Notes: a model not told the origin generated them from the sequence alone. A stretch of DNA of 64,000 nucleotides from Curtobacterium sp. MCLR17_036 (GCF_003234445.2 NZ_CP126269.1:1798001-1862000), one strand, 5' to 3'; numbered from the stretch's first letter, positions 7,809-16,491 are shown. Program-made: numbers and translations.

Positions 7809-9299
7809 ATGGCCGTCATGTCCCGCACCACCCCGTCACACAAGTCCAGCACCGAGCAGCCGGATCGGGGTGGCCGCACCTTCTTCGGACAACCGTTCGA
7901 GCTCTCGACCCCGTTCGCCGTCGAACTGTGGGAGCGCTTCTCGTTCTACGGCATGCAGGGCATCGTCCTGCTGTACATGTACTACACGGTGAAGAACGGC
8001 GGCCTCGGAATCAGCGAGGGCGTCGCGACCGGCATCATGGGCGCCTACGGCGGCGCGGTCTACCTGTTCACCATCATCGGGGCCTGGATCGCCGACCGGC
8101 TGCTCGGCGCCGACCGGACCCTGTTCGGCAGCGCCGTCGTCGTCATGCTCGGGCACATCGCCCTCGCGCTCATCCCCGGGGTCGCCGGGGTCGGCGTCGG
8201 CCTCGTGCTCATCGCGCTCGGGTCCGGCGGACTCAAGGCGACCGCCACGACGATCGTCGGCGGCCTCTACCGCCGCGACGACGTCCGCCGCGACGCCGGG
8301 TTCTCGCTGTACTACCTCGGGGTCAACCTCGGCGCCTTCGCCGGCCCGCTGCTCACCGGGTTGCTGCAGAACACGCTCGGCTTCCACTACGGGTTCGGCC
8401 TCGCCGCGGTCGGCATGGCCGCCGGGCTCACGCAGTACGCGGTGCGCCGGAAGCACCTGCCCGAGGTCGTTCGCGACGTCACCAACCCCGTCGACCGACG
8501 CCGGCTGCCGCTCATCGTCGTGGGGGCGGTCGTCGCCGTGGTGCTCGTCGTCGTCGCCGTGCTGACCGGTCTGCTGACCGTCGACACCCTGCCCCTCGTC
8601 GTGGTCGCCGTCGTCGTGCTCGCGACCATCGGCTACTTCGTCGTGATCCTGTCGAGCGGGATCACCCCGCAGGAACGCTCGCGCGTGTTCGCGTTCATCC
8701 CGCTGTTCATCGGCAGCGCGGTCTTCTGGTCGCTGTACCAGCAGCAGTTCACCGTCGTCACGATCTACTCGGACCAGCGGCTCGACCGGTCCGTGTTCGG
8801 CTCGGAGATGCCGGTGTCGTGGGTGACGTCGATCAACCCGGTCTTCATCATCGTGCTCTCCGGCGTCTTCGCGGCACTCTGGACCCGGCTGGGCGACCGG
8901 CAGCCGTCCACCCCGACGAAGTTCGGCCTCGGCACCGGCATCATGGGCGTCGCGTTCCTGCTCTTCCTGCCGTTCGTCGGCACCGGCGAGAACGGTACCC
9001 CGCTGCTCGCACTCGTCGGGATCCTGCTCGTCTTCACGCTCGCCGAACTCCTGCTGTCGCCCGTGGGCCAGTCGGTGGCGACGAAGCTCGCGCCGGCCAA
9101 GTTCCAGACGCAGATGGTCGCGCTGTTCTTCCTGTCGGTGTCGCTCGGCACCGCGGCCACCGGCGTCCTGTCCCAGTACTACGACCCGGAGCACGAGGCG
9201 CCGTACTTCACGGTGCTCGGACTCGTGGCCGTCGCGGTCGGCGTCGTGCTCCTGCTCGTCGCCAAGCCGGTGCTGAGGCTCATGCGCGGCATCCGCTAA
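7809..9299 (+). CDS. POT-family proton-coupled di/tripeptide transporter
   Basis: Major-facilitator-type proton:oligopeptide symporter (PTR2/POT, DtpT-like) in the cytoplasmic membrane; 496 residues, about 14 membrane segments. The E-x-x-E-R proton-coupling motif is seen as ELWERFSFYG near residue 40, and the family loop motif GAWIADRLLGADR follows at about residue 95. A conserved FxLYYLGVNLGAF segment, another POT signature, is at about 160. The start could be ATG 7809 or ATG 7818; neither has a strong ribosome-binding site. The reading frame is open far upstream, but that part is antisense to the acyl-CoA oxidase gene. The 210 bases between the two divergent genes should hold both promoters; no operator was recognised. 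Confidence 0.93.
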   Translation: MAVMSRTTPSHKSSTEQPDRGGRTFFGQPFELSTPFAVELWERFSFYGMQGIVLLYMYYTVKNGGLGISEGVATGIMGAYGGAVYLFTIIGAWIADRLLGADRTLFGSAVVVMLGHIALALIPGVAGVGVGLVLIALGSGGLKATATTIVGGLYRRDDVRRDAGFSLYYLGVNLGAFAGPLLTGLLQNTLGFHYGFGLAAVGMAAGLTQYAVRRKHLPEVVRDVTNPVDRRRLPLIVVGAVVAVVLVVVAVLTGLLTVDTLPLVVVAVVVLATIGYFVVILSSGITPQERSRVFAFIPLFIGSAVFWSLYQQQFTVVTIYSDQRLDRSVFGSEMPVSWVTSINPVFIIVLSGVFAALWTRLGDRQPSTPTKFGLGTGIMGVAFLLFLPFVGTGENGTPLLALVGILLVFTLAELLLSPVGQSVATKLAPAKFQTQMVALFFLSVSLGTAATGVLSQYYDPEHEAPYFTVLGLVAVAVGVVLLLVAKPVLRLMRGIR

Positions 9300-9339
9300 C
9301 CTGAGTGCAGCCGTACGCTCGCAACCAAGGAGTCACCCC

Positions 9340-9447
9340 ATGCTCGAACTCATCGCAGGCATCATCATCGGCGTCGGCGTGCTCGGCGGCGTGGGCTGCT
9401 GCATGGCCGTCGCCGCCATGATGAAGAGCGGGTCCGAGGAGTACTGA
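9340..9447 (+). CDS. Small single-span membrane protein (35 aa)
   Basis: A 35-codon frame starting ATG 9340 with AAGGAG 7-8 bases upstream, which is a better ribosome-binding site than most genes here. The predicted peptide is one membrane helix (LIAGIIIGVGVLGGVGCC, then MAVAAMM) followed by a short polar KSGSEEY tail. It begins 40 bases after the peptide transporter stop and could be read from the same transcript. The good ribosome-binding site, clean hydrophobic span and charged end argue for a real gene; the function is unknown. It may assist the transporter, but that is only position-based. Confidence 0.65.
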   Translation: MLELIAGIIIGVGVLGGVGCCMAVAAMMKSGSEEY

Positions 9448-9453
9448 CCCGGA

Positions 9454-9738
9454 CTACTCCGCGATGTCGGTCGTGACCGGCACCAGTTGACGACTCAGGA
9501 CGGTCGCGCGCTCGAAGGGGCCGCGGCCGTCCTTCGTCCATGCGGGCTCCTCGAACGCGACGGTCCAGGTGCGCTGCAGCCCGCCGATCTGGCTGCCGCC
9601 CGGTGGCACGACCACGCCGATCGGCTCGTCGGCCCACTGCTCGCCGCCGCGGTCGGTGTCGACCACCTGCACGAGGGCGCCGATCCCGAGTCCGGGGCGG
9701 TCGTCGGGGCGGGGGCTGGGGGAGCGTCGTCCGAACAC
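9454..9738 (-). CDS. Hypothetical protein (94 aa)
   Basis: A soluble-looking 94-residue protein starting at GTG 9738 (MFGRRSPSPRPDDRPG). After the basic/proline N-terminus it has a compact pattern, LGIGALVQVVDTDRGG ... IGVVVPPGG ... WTVAFEEP, which reads like a small beta-rich domain, ending VTTDIAE. I do not recognise a family. The frame upstream of 9738 is open but runs into the repeat element and is probably non-coding. It converges with the 35-residue membrane protein gene (6 bases between stops). Confidence 0.6.
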   Translation of the reverse strand: MFGRRSPSPRPDDRPGLGIGALVQVVDTDRGGEQWADEPIGVVVPPGGSQIGGLQRTWTVAFEEPAWTKDGRGPFERATVLSRQLVPVTTDIAE

Positions 9739-9792
9739 GCCAACACCGTACCGTGCGCATCCGACGTCCCGTCGGAGACCCGGTGCGGCACC

Positions 9793-9879
9793 GAGGTCGC
9801 ACGACACGCCGCGCGACAGGCGCCGAGGTCGCGCGAAGTGCCGCTCGAGCCGCCGCCGGGCGGCACATCGTGCGACCTC
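9793..9879. repeat. 87-bp palindromic repeat, copy 1
   Basis: One of five 87-bp copies in the window. It has three arms: GAGGTCGCA at the start, a second CGAGGTCGCG about 33 bases in, and the complementary TGCGACCTC at the end, so the end arm can pair with either of the first two. The inner stem GTGCCGC/GCGGCA(C) is kept. It lies between a small hypothetical gene and the end of the jetC gene. Bases 9739-9792 and 9880-9956 show no gene. Confidence 0.85.
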
Positions 9880-9956
9880 GCGGCAACCGGGGCAACCGGG
9901 GCGTCGGGCGGGGGTGCCGGTGCGCCTCGGCCCTTCCGTGCGGGGACCGCCGGGCC

Positions 9957-10043
9957 GGGGTCGCGCAACACGCCGCGTGGACGGCGCCGAGGTCGCGCGA
10001 AGGGCCGTTCGAGCCGATGCCGGGCGGCAGATCGTGCGACCTC
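9957..10043. repeat. 87-bp palindromic repeat, copy 2
   Basis: Second copy, same length and arm order as copy 1, in the same orientation. The first arm is slightly worn (GGGGTCGCG) while the central GAGGTCGCG and final TGCGACCTC are kept. It ends 39 bases before the jetC stop codon (minus strand), so any jetC transcript would read into both repeats directly. Confidence 0.85.
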
Positions 10044-10082
10044 GGGGCAGCCGGGGCGACCCGCCCGCCCGCCCGACCGCCG

Positions 10083-13000
10083 TCAGACGGCGGCGGGCTC
10101 CACCCGGGCGATCTCGGTGATGGAGGAGTGGCCCGTCTCGGGGTGCTTGCGCATGGACAGGAGCCGCTCCATCGACGGCTCGAGCGCCGTGACCTTGTCG
10201 AGCGGTGCGCTGACGACGAGCTGGAACCCGAGCCGGAGCCACGCGGTGACCGCACGGCCCGCGAACTCCGAGTCCGCCTTGATGAACGCCTCGTCGAGGA
10301 ACACCGGCGCGAACCGGGGCCGCGGCCGGGTCTCGTCGCCGAGCTGGTAGCGCAGGGCCGCGCCGACGATGAAGGCCACGAGCTCCTGCGTCTCACCGCC
10401 GGACTTGTCGCCGAGCGACGAGTAGACGCCGAGGTCGGCACCGGACGTGTCGTACCGGACGGCCGTGATCTCCATGTGCCGGCGGACGTCGAGCACGGCG
10501 TCGCGCTGCGTGGTCCGGCCGCCGCGCGGAACGGACGGGTCGGGCCGGATGACCGCCATGAAGCGCCGGAGCCGTCGGAACCGGGTCTCGAGCACGTCGT
10601 CGGTCAGCTCGGTGTCGACCGAGGCGGACAGGGCGCGGAGCTCGCGGCGGAAGGCGGTGACGTCCTCGCGGGTGACCCGGCGGATCTGGATCTTCAGGCG
10701 GTCCCGGTTCGCGCCGAAGGGCAGCTCCCGCAGGATCTCGTTGACCGGTTCCAGGCGTTCCTCGATCTCGACGACGGCGCGGTCGAAGGCACCGGCGAGC
10801 GGGACGAGGTCCTCGCCGCTCCACTGCGACAGCCGTCGACGCCACTCGCTCCGACGCGCGTGCAGGCCGGTCGCCACGATCTGGTCGAGGATCGCGTGGT
10901 AATCGGGGTACGACGCGACGCCGGTGCCGAGGTTCGGGTCGGGCCAGGCGTCCTGGTACCGCTGGAACGTCAGCGTCAACGAGGTCGAGGCCGCCGCGGC
11001 GCCGTCGAGCGCCTGGGTCAGCCGTTCCTCGAGCCGGCGCTTGAGCCGGCGGGTGGCGTCGTCGAAGCCGTCGATGCCGTCGGGCGCCCCGACCTCGTCG
11101 AACGTCTCGGACAGCAGCCTCGCCTGCGCGTCGTCGGGCAGCGACTCCGGGGTGTCGTCGAAGCGCGCGAGGATCTCGGCGGCGGCGTCCTGGCCGTCGA
11201 CGAGGACGGCGTGCCGCTCGTCGAGCCGGGTGACGGAGCGGCGTGCGGCGGCCCGGCGGTCGGCCGCCTCGTCGAGGGACGCCCGGAGCCGGCTGACCGC
11301 CGAGCGCAGGGTCCGCAGCCCGTCGTCTGCGGAGAGCAGTGCCTGCCGTTCCTCGTCGAGGCGCGCGAGGGACTCGTCGGTGCCGGAGACGTCGATCGCG
11401 GCCCACGTGACGTCGACCACGTGCTGGTGCGCGGCGCGGAGCACGTCGAGCGCGCTGCGGTCCTGCGCGACGTCGGTGCGGCGGGCCTCGAGCGTGGCGA
11501 GGTCCTGCGCGATCGAGGCGAGCTCCTGCTCGACCGCGGCGACGCGGGCCTCGTTCGTGAAGCCGATGACGTTCGACTGCCGGCGGTCACCGTGCGCGCC
11601 CCGACGGCCGTCGCGCAGCTGTCCGGACTCGGTGACCCGGCGTCCGCCTCCGCCGAGGTCCGATGCCGAGGTGACACAGCGGGCGTCGGTGCGGTCCGAC
11701 TCGATCCGCTCGCGCACCCAGGTGCTGAACGGCGACGGCTTGATGGCGAGCTTGCCGGAGACCATGGCCGGGTCGCCGTCGAGGTCCAGGTGCGGGCCGG
11801 TCGGCACGCCCTCGAACTGCACGCGCACCGGCAGGCGCAGCGCGTCGATCGCCTCGCTGAAGTCGGCCAGGCGGTCCTGGTCGACGAGCAGCGTCCGGGC
11901 GACGGGGGCCAGGACGGACTCGATCGCCGTGCGCCAGCGTTCCTCGCCGGGCAGCACGTCGAGCAGCTCCGCCACGAACGGCAGTTCGGACGGGTCGATG
12001 CCGGCGGCGCGGGCCATGGCGAGGCGGGCCTCGTGCATCGGCAGCGGCATCGCGCCCTGCCGGTGCTCGAGCGACTGCCGCTCCTGGCGCAGGGACCGCT
12101 CGCGGTCGAGGAGCGGGTACTCCTCGCGGGTCAGGGCGTCGCGGCGGTCGTCCAACTGCGAGCGTGCCTCCGCGTACGTCCCGAGGAAGTCGTGGGACGC
12201 CCGCTGGGCGCTCGTGAAGCCGGCTTCCGACGAGAGCGACGCCGCCAGCCCGAGCACGGCGGTGCGCTCGTCGAAGGTGGTGCGGGTGCGGACCACGGCG
12301 TCGCGTTCGCGGCCGAGCCGGTCGATGCGGTCCTCGAGGTGGGCGAGCGCGTTGCCGCCCTGGTCGCGGAGCCGGGCCTCGGCGTCGCGGAGCTCGATGT
12401 CGACGGCGGTGTGCCGGGCTTCGGCGGCCTCGACCTCGGCGCGGGCCGCGGTGCGCTCACGCGCGTTGCGGGCGACCTCGTCGTCGAGCAGCGCACGCTT
12501 CCGGGTGGCGGTCCAGTGCGCGAACGGGGAGACCTCGGCGCCGGTGGCGATGCCGTCGAGTGCCGCAGCGGCCTCGGTCGCGCGCGCGATCTCGTCGTGC
12601 AGGTCGGTGATGGGGGAGAGGATGCGCACCTTGCGCTCCTCGGTGTCCATCGCCTCGTACGCCTCGTCCAGCGCCGAGAAGTGCGCGAGGGCGCGGTCGG
12701 CCGCCTCGTACGTGCCCGGGGTCTCGAGCACGAGCGACTTGTAGAGCGCGTCGACCGTCGGCAGGTGCTGCCCGGCCTGGATCCGGGCGAGCAGGCGCAT
12801 CGCGCGGTTGCCGCCGCCGGAGTCGCCGATGCCGAGGCGGGTCTGCAGGGTGTACGCGAGCTCCTGGTAGGTGTCGCGGATGACGAGCCCCGGCACCCGG
12901 CCGGTCAGCTCGAGGTGGTGGAACCGCGACGGCACGAACTCCTCGAGCCGGCGCAGGTCGAAGGTGTCGTCGACCGTCGCCATGGTCATCTGGATGTCGC

Positions 13001-13460
13001 CGACGCCCCGTGCACGCTTCGGCACGATGTACGCGCGCAGCACGGTGAATCGTCGCTCGTCGTCGTTCCGGAACGTGACCGCCGCCGCACCCCACGTGGT
13101 CTGGTCGTCGCCGCGCAGGTTGACGTCGCGCAGGGCGCCGGACTCGGGGTCGCGCCGGGTGTCGACCTTGCCGCGCAGGTAGGTGAGCAGGTTGCGCTGG
13201 TCCGCGCTGCGCGCGCGGCCGGTGGTTGCGTCGTTCGAGGCACCGTTGAACGGCACGTCGGACGGCATCATCACGGCCAGGTAGGCGTCCATCAGGGTGG
13301 ACTTGCCGGTGCCCGATGCGCCGGAGATGAGCGTCGCCGTGCCGGACAGCTCGACCTGCCGGTGGCCGTGGAAACCGCCCCAGTTGACGACCTGCATCGA
13401 CTCGGCGCGCCACTGCGCGACCGTGTCGAAGAGCGCCGGGATCTCGAACGTGTCGGTCAC
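10083..13460 (-). CDS. jetC: JetC/MksB: SMC-like ATPase of a Wadjet/MksBEF system
   Basis: Large MukB/SbcC-like ATPase, 1125 residues. Walker A is G-A-S-G-T-G-K-S-T at residues 47-55. A long charged, heptad-like region (about 270-900) is the expected coiled coil, with a hinge-like insert around 480-600. The C-terminal head has the SGGETQE signature and a Walker B VFLDEAF. In Wadjet systems this motor extrudes DNA loops with JetA and JetB and hands circular plasmids to the JetD nuclease; MksB in nuclease-free systems helps organise chromosomes. GTG 13460 overlaps the jetB stop (GTGA). No jetD follows: the next 340 bases contain only the 87-bp repeats. Confidence 0.92.
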   Translation of the reverse strand: MTDTFEIPALFDTVAQWRAESMQVVNWGGFHGHRQVELSGTATLISGASGTGKSTLMDAYLAVMMPSDVPFNGASNDATTGRARSADQRNLLTYLRGKVDTRRDPESGALRDVNLRGDDQTTWGAAAVTFRNDDERRFTVLRAYIVPKRARGVGDIQMTMATVDDTFDLRRLEEFVPSRFHHLELTGRVPGLVIRDTYQELAYTLQTRLGIGDSGGGNRAMRLLARIQAGQHLPTVDALYKSLVLETPGTYEAADRALAHFSALDEAYEAMDTEERKVRILSPITDLHDEIARATEAAAALDGIATGAEVSPFAHWTATRKRALLDDEVARNARERTAARAEVEAAEARHTAVDIELRDAEARLRDQGGNALAHLEDRIDRLGRERDAVVRTRTTFDERTAVLGLAASLSSEAGFTSAQRASHDFLGTYAEARSQLDDRRDALTREEYPLLDRERSLRQERQSLEHRQGAMPLPMHEARLAMARAAGIDPSELPFVAELLDVLPGEERWRTAIESVLAPVARTLLVDQDRLADFSEAIDALRLPVRVQFEGVPTGPHLDLDGDPAMVSGKLAIKPSPFSTWVRERIESDRTDARCVTSASDLGGGGRRVTESGQLRDGRRGAHGDRRQSNVIGFTNEARVAAVEQELASIAQDLATLEARRTDVAQDRSALDVLRAAHQHVVDVTWAAIDVSGTDESLARLDEERQALLSADDGLRTLRSAVSRLRASLDEAADRRAAARRSVTRLDERHAVLVDGQDAAAEILARFDDTPESLPDDAQARLLSETFDEVGAPDGIDGFDDATRRLKRRLEERLTQALDGAAAASTSLTLTFQRYQDAWPDPNLGTGVASYPDYHAILDQIVATGLHARRSEWRRRLSQWSGEDLVPLAGAFDRAVVEIEERLEPVNEILRELPFGANRDRLKIQIRRVTREDVTAFRRELRALSASVDTELTDDVLETRFRRLRRFMAVIRPDPSVPRGGRTTQRDAVLDVRRHMEITAVRYDTSGADLGVYSSLGDKSGGETQELVAFIVGAALRYQLGDETRPRPRFAPVFLDEAFIKADSEFAGRAVTAWLRLGFQLVVSAPLDKVTALEPSMERLLSMRKHPETGHSSITEIARVEPAAV

Positions 13461-14245
13461 GCTTCCGTCTCGCCTTCGTCGTCGGTGTCGGTCTCGGCTT
13501 CGCCGTCTGCCGGGAGGCCCGGGTCGTCCCTGTCGGTCGGCTCGCCGCCCGGGGCGGTCGCCTCGCCCTGCGCGGTGGTGGTCCGCAACCAGGCGTCCAG
13601 TTCGAGCAGGCGCTCCAGGGGGAGCAGCACCTCGACGACGCTCGCCACCCGGAAGCGGTCCGGGTCGGAGGTGCGGATGAGGATGCGCGCCGTCACGAGG
13701 CGCTCGATGGCCTTCGCGACCCGGCCCTCGTCGCGGGTGCGGTCGGTCGCGGTCGCCGGACGGAAGCCCGCCACGTGCCCGAGGATCTCGGACCGGTCGA
13801 CCACGACCTGGTCCGGGCCCGGTCGGGCGTCGGCGCGCAGGCGCATCCGCAGGTAGACGAGGACGATCGTCTCCTCGCGGGTGTACGGCAGGTCGCGGAG
13901 CAGGGTCGGGAACGTGCGGCGCTGGCTCTCCGACCGGGCCTGGCGCTTCCAGGCGACCTCGCGGTCACGGTCGACGTGCAGCTCGAGGAACAGGTCGTTC
14001 AGGCGGGACCGCAGCTGGTACTCGGCATCGAGGACCGCACGCCACTCGTCGGGGTGCGTGCGGGAGCTGACGTACGAGTGCCGCAACAGCGCCACCAGGG
14101 CCCGCCGCTGGTGCTCGTCGAGCCGGCCCTCGTCGCCCTCGAAGAGGGCGAAGCTGGACTCGTCGCGCTCGTCGTCCTGCAACTCGGATGCGGGGTCGTC
14201 GTAGGGGACCGTCTCGTCGACCGGTGCCGGCGTCGTGTCGCTCAC
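13457..14245 (-). CDS. jetB: JetB/MksE-like subunit (DUF4194)
   Basis: A 262-residue protein with the DUF4194 pattern: acidic N-terminus (residues 1-40), then a winged-helix region with LVALLRHSYVSSRTHPDEW and DLPYTREETIVLVYLRMRL, and an acidic C-terminal tail. In Wadjet/Mks complexes this is the MukE-like bridge between kleisin JetA and ATPase JetC. GTG 14245 overlaps the jetA stop (GTGA), with AGGAGG 4 bases upstream. The stop overlaps the jetC start in the same way, so all three subunits are tightly coupled, as expected for a stoichiometric complex. The assignment depends on domain pattern plus its position between jetA and jetC. Confidence 0.88.
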   Translation of the reverse strand: MSDTTPAPVDETVPYDDPASELQDDERDESSFALFEGDEGRLDEHQRRALVALLRHSYVSSRTHPDEWRAVLDAEYQLRSRLNDLFLELHVDRDREVAWKRQARSESQRRTFPTLLRDLPYTREETIVLVYLRMRLRADARPGPDQVVVDRSEILGHVAGFRPATATDRTRDEGRVAKAIERLVTARILIRTSDPDRFRVASVVEVLLPLERLLELDAWLRTTTAQGEATAPGGEPTDRDDPGLPADGEAETDTDDEGETEA

Positions 14246-15768
14246 CGTGCCTCCTGTGCGTGCTCGTCGTGTGCGTCGCCGACCGGTGTGCGCTCGTCGG
14301 TGAGTGCGGCGGTGGGCATGTGGAAGGTGACGGGACTGCCGTCGGGACGAACCGTGCGGTGCTGGGCGAGGTGCGTGGCGGACTCGAAGTCCTCGCGCCC
14401 CGTCAGCAGGTGCGCCAGGCCGAAGAGCTCGACCGGCCGCCGCTGCTCGGGCGGCAGCCCGTGGAACGCGTCGACGCTGGAGTCGGCCTCGGCGAAGCGG
14501 AGCGCCGCGCGCAGCTCGGTCAGGAGCGGCCCGCCGTGCCTGCGGAGCATCTCGACGTCGAGGTCCTCGAAGACGTCGTCGTCGGGCTCCTCGATGGGCG
14601 GCGGCACGGACTCGGCGTCCGGGTCGTAGAAGCGCTCGCGCAGCGTGCCGACCTCGGCGGCCGCCGGCAGGAGCGGCAGCGGGATGCGGTCGCGCGCGCC
14701 GCCCTGGTCCATCAACGTCGCGAGGCCGCGGTTGATCGAGCGGAGCACGGCGTCGAGCTCGCGGTCGCGCACCACGTCGTGCGCGACGATCTGGTCGCGG
14801 AGCGTGGCGGTGAGCTGGCGGCGCTGGGCGAGGACGTCCTCGATGCCCTGGCGCAGGATCGTCACGGTGTTGCGGAAGGCCCGCCGCTCGCCCGCGCCGA
14901 GCCCCTGCGCGAACGGGTGCGACAGGATCGTCGCGATGTCGTCGCGGAGCCGCAGCAGCAGGGCGTCGTCGCGCAGGAGCTCGAACGCGCCCTCGAAGGC
15001 GCGGCCCTCGGGGGTGGCCTCCATCAGGTTGTCCGTGCGCGCCAGGTAGTCGTCGAGGATCTCGCCGATGGGGCGGACCTCCTGCCGGAAGTCCTCGACG
15101 ATCGAGCGGTGCATCGTCGCGACCGCCTCTTCCACGCGCTTGAAGTCGCTCGGCAGCTGGCGGATGAGGTCCGAGATGTTCGTGTACCCGTCGCGCATCC
15201 GGTCGTCGTCGACGGCCACGACGTCGTCGCCGTGCTCGAGCCGCTCGCGCTCGGCCTGCAGTTCGGCGATCTGGGCGTCGATCCGGCGGATCTGCACGTC
15301 GGGATCGGGCTCGGCGCGGGCCGCCCACCGGTGCACCGCGTCGACGATCATCGCCAGCCGGCTCTCGCTGATGAGCGCGCGGTCGGCCGACAGGGCGTCG
15401 ACGAGGCTCAGGGCTTCGAGCGCGTGGCTCGTCAGCGAGTACTGCTCGTCGCCGTCGGGGGAGTTCGAGCGCACGAGCCACTGCGCACCGACCCACTCGC
15501 GGCACAGCGCGCGGCCGTTCGGTCGGGCCTCCTGCTCGCCCTCGGCCTGCTCGCTGGCGGGGACGCGTGCGCCGGCGGCCTGCAGACGCGCGACGTGCTC
15601 CTCGACCTGCAGGTGCATGCGGTCGGCGGGGACGTACTGCACGTCACGGTCGAACACCGTGCGGAACACGGCGAGGACCGTGGCGCTGGTCGGCCGGGAC
15701 ATGAGCCGCAGGGTCGGACGGTCGAGGACCGCTCGGACCCGGGCGAACTCGAGGTCGACGTCGGTCAT
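14242..15768 (-). CDS. jetA: JetA/MksF-like kleisin subunit (DUF3375)
   Basis: First gene of the Jet operon; 508 residues of the DUF3375 type. The N-terminus has the winged-helix-like FARVRAVLDRPTLRLMSRPTS..VLAVFRTVF pattern, followed by helical regions with TDNLMEATPEGRAFEGAFELLRD, a conserved DUF3375 segment, and an acidic linker near 420. The kleisin closes the SMC ring formed by JetC. ATG 15768 has GAAGGGG a few bases upstream. Upstream on this strand are a strong hairpin terminator and a tRNA-Val gene, so the operon probably has its own promoter between about 15769 and 15827, although I could not pick it out. Confidence 0.9.
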   Translation of the reverse strand: MTDVDLEFARVRAVLDRPTLRLMSRPTSATVLAVFRTVFDRDVQYVPADRMHLQVEEHVARLQAAGARVPASEQAEGEQEARPNGRALCREWVGAQWLVRSNSPDGDEQYSLTSHALEALSLVDALSADRALISESRLAMIVDAVHRWAARAEPDPDVQIRRIDAQIAELQAERERLEHGDDVVAVDDDRMRDGYTNISDLIRQLPSDFKRVEEAVATMHRSIVEDFRQEVRPIGEILDDYLARTDNLMEATPEGRAFEGAFELLRDDALLLRLRDDIATILSHPFAQGLGAGERRAFRNTVTILRQGIEDVLAQRRQLTATLRDQIVAHDVVRDRELDAVLRSINRGLATLMDQGGARDRIPLPLLPAAAEVGTLRERFYDPDAESVPPPIEEPDDDVFEDLDVEMLRRHGGPLLTELRAALRFAEADSSVDAFHGLPPEQRRPVELFGLAHLLTGREDFESATHLAQHRTVRPDGSPVTFHMPTAALTDERTPVGDAHDEHAQEAR

Positions 15769-15827
15769 GCGCCCCTTCGTCCGATCGTGCTGGTGGTCCG
15801 GCCCGCGTGCTGCGGACCGGGGAGATG

Positions 15828-15861
15828 ACAAGAGCCCGACGCTGCTGCGTCGGGCTCTTGT
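15828..15861. terminator. Intrinsic terminator, 15-bp perfect stem
   Basis: Perfect inverted repeat: arm 15828-15842 (ACAAGAGCCCGACGC), loop TGCT, arm 15847-15861. On the minus strand it lies just downstream of tRNA-Val, so it most likely ends the tRNA transcript and separates it from the jet operon. No long T run follows, as is common in high-GC actinobacteria. Confidence 0.85.
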
Positions 15862-15883
15862 CGGTGGTGTGCTTGTTGCTACG

Positions 15884-15956
15884 TGGGCGATACCAGACTC
15901 GAACTGATGACCTCTTCGGTGTGAACGAAGCGCGCTACCAACTGCGCCAATCGCCC
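15884..15956 (-). tRNA. tRNA-Val (CAC)
   Basis: Read on the minus strand the 73 bases fold as a cloverleaf: acceptor GGGCGAT/ATCGCCC, anticodon stem CTTCG/CGAAG with loop TTCACAC giving anticodon CAC (codon GUG), and T-loop TTCGAGT. The CCA end is not encoded. It is followed by the 15-bp terminator and sits head-to-head with the tRNA-Gly-Cys-Val operon. Confidence 0.95.
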
Positions 15957-16108
15957 CCTGCACTGTTCGTGCGAGTCGATAGTAGCGGATCTGCGGCGGT
16001 GCACCGAACACGGCGCGCGCCCCGGGTGTGGCGCGGCGCCCGACGGACCTGCTGAGGGGCCTCGATCCGCATGAACACGGGGGACACGCCCGGTGAACGG
16101 GATGAATT

Positions 16109-16136
16109 TTGGCGGAAGTGCCCCGGTGCGTATAGA
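16109..16136 (+). promoter_or_regulatory. Promoter of the tRNA-Gly-Cys-Val operon
   Basis: TTGGCG at 16109-16114 and TATAGA at 16131-16136 are separated by 16 bases, a good housekeeping promoter and an AT-rich patch that stands out here. It is 35 bases upstream of tRNA-Gly on the plus strand. Confidence 0.65.
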
Positions 16137-16171
16137 GTTTACGTCGTCGCCGCGACAGCGGAACGACAAGT

Positions 16172-16243
16172 GCGGATGTGGCGCAGTGGTAGCGCATCAC
16201 CTTGCCAAGGTGAGGGTCGCGAGTTCGAATCTCGTCATCCGCT
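16172..16243 (+). tRNA. tRNA-Gly (GCC)
   Basis: Acceptor GCGGATG/CATCCGC, anticodon stem CACCT/AGGTG with loop TGCCA and anticodon GCC, T-loop TTCGAAT, discriminator T. First gene of a three-tRNA operon. An identical 72-base copy occurs at 35740-35811 in the same orientation. CCA is not encoded. Confidence 0.96.
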
Positions 16244-16325
16244 CGAGTGTGGTCTTCTCCGGAAGACCGCGACTCACCAGAGGGTATCCCACCGTTCGGG
16301 TACTCACGGAGACGTGAACCTCGAT

Positions 16326-16399
16326 GGTGGGGTGGCCGAGAGGCTAGGCAGCGGCCTGCAAAGCCGTCCACGCGGGTTCGAATCCCGTCCCCACCTCCA
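16326..16399 (+). tRNA. tRNA-Cys (GCA)
   Basis: Acceptor GGTGGGG/CCCCACC, anticodon stem GGC/GCC with loop CTGCAAA (anticodon GCA), T-loop TTCGAAT, discriminator T and an encoded CCA at 16397-16399. Second gene of the operon. Confidence 0.95.
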
Positions 16400-16414
16400 G
16401 TTCCACACTCCTCT

Positions 16415-16489
16415 GGGCGATTGGCGCAGCGGTAGCGCGCTTCCCTGACACGGAAGAGGTCACTGGTTCGATCCCAGTATCGCCCACCA
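16415..16489 (+). tRNA. tRNA-Val (GAC)
   Basis: Acceptor GGGCGAT/ATCGCCC, anticodon stem CTTCC/GGAAG with loop CTGACAC (anticodon GAC), T-loop TTCGATC, discriminator A and encoded CCA at 16487-16489. It shares its acceptor stem with tRNA-Val (CAC) at 15884-15956. Last gene of the operon. Confidence 0.95.
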
Positions 16490-16491
16490 CA

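Noticed and set aside
9540..13856. A 1438-codon plus-strand open frame across the jet operon
   Set aside because: It is antisense to jetC/jetB; its peptide has no globular pattern and jetC carries all SMC-type motifs.
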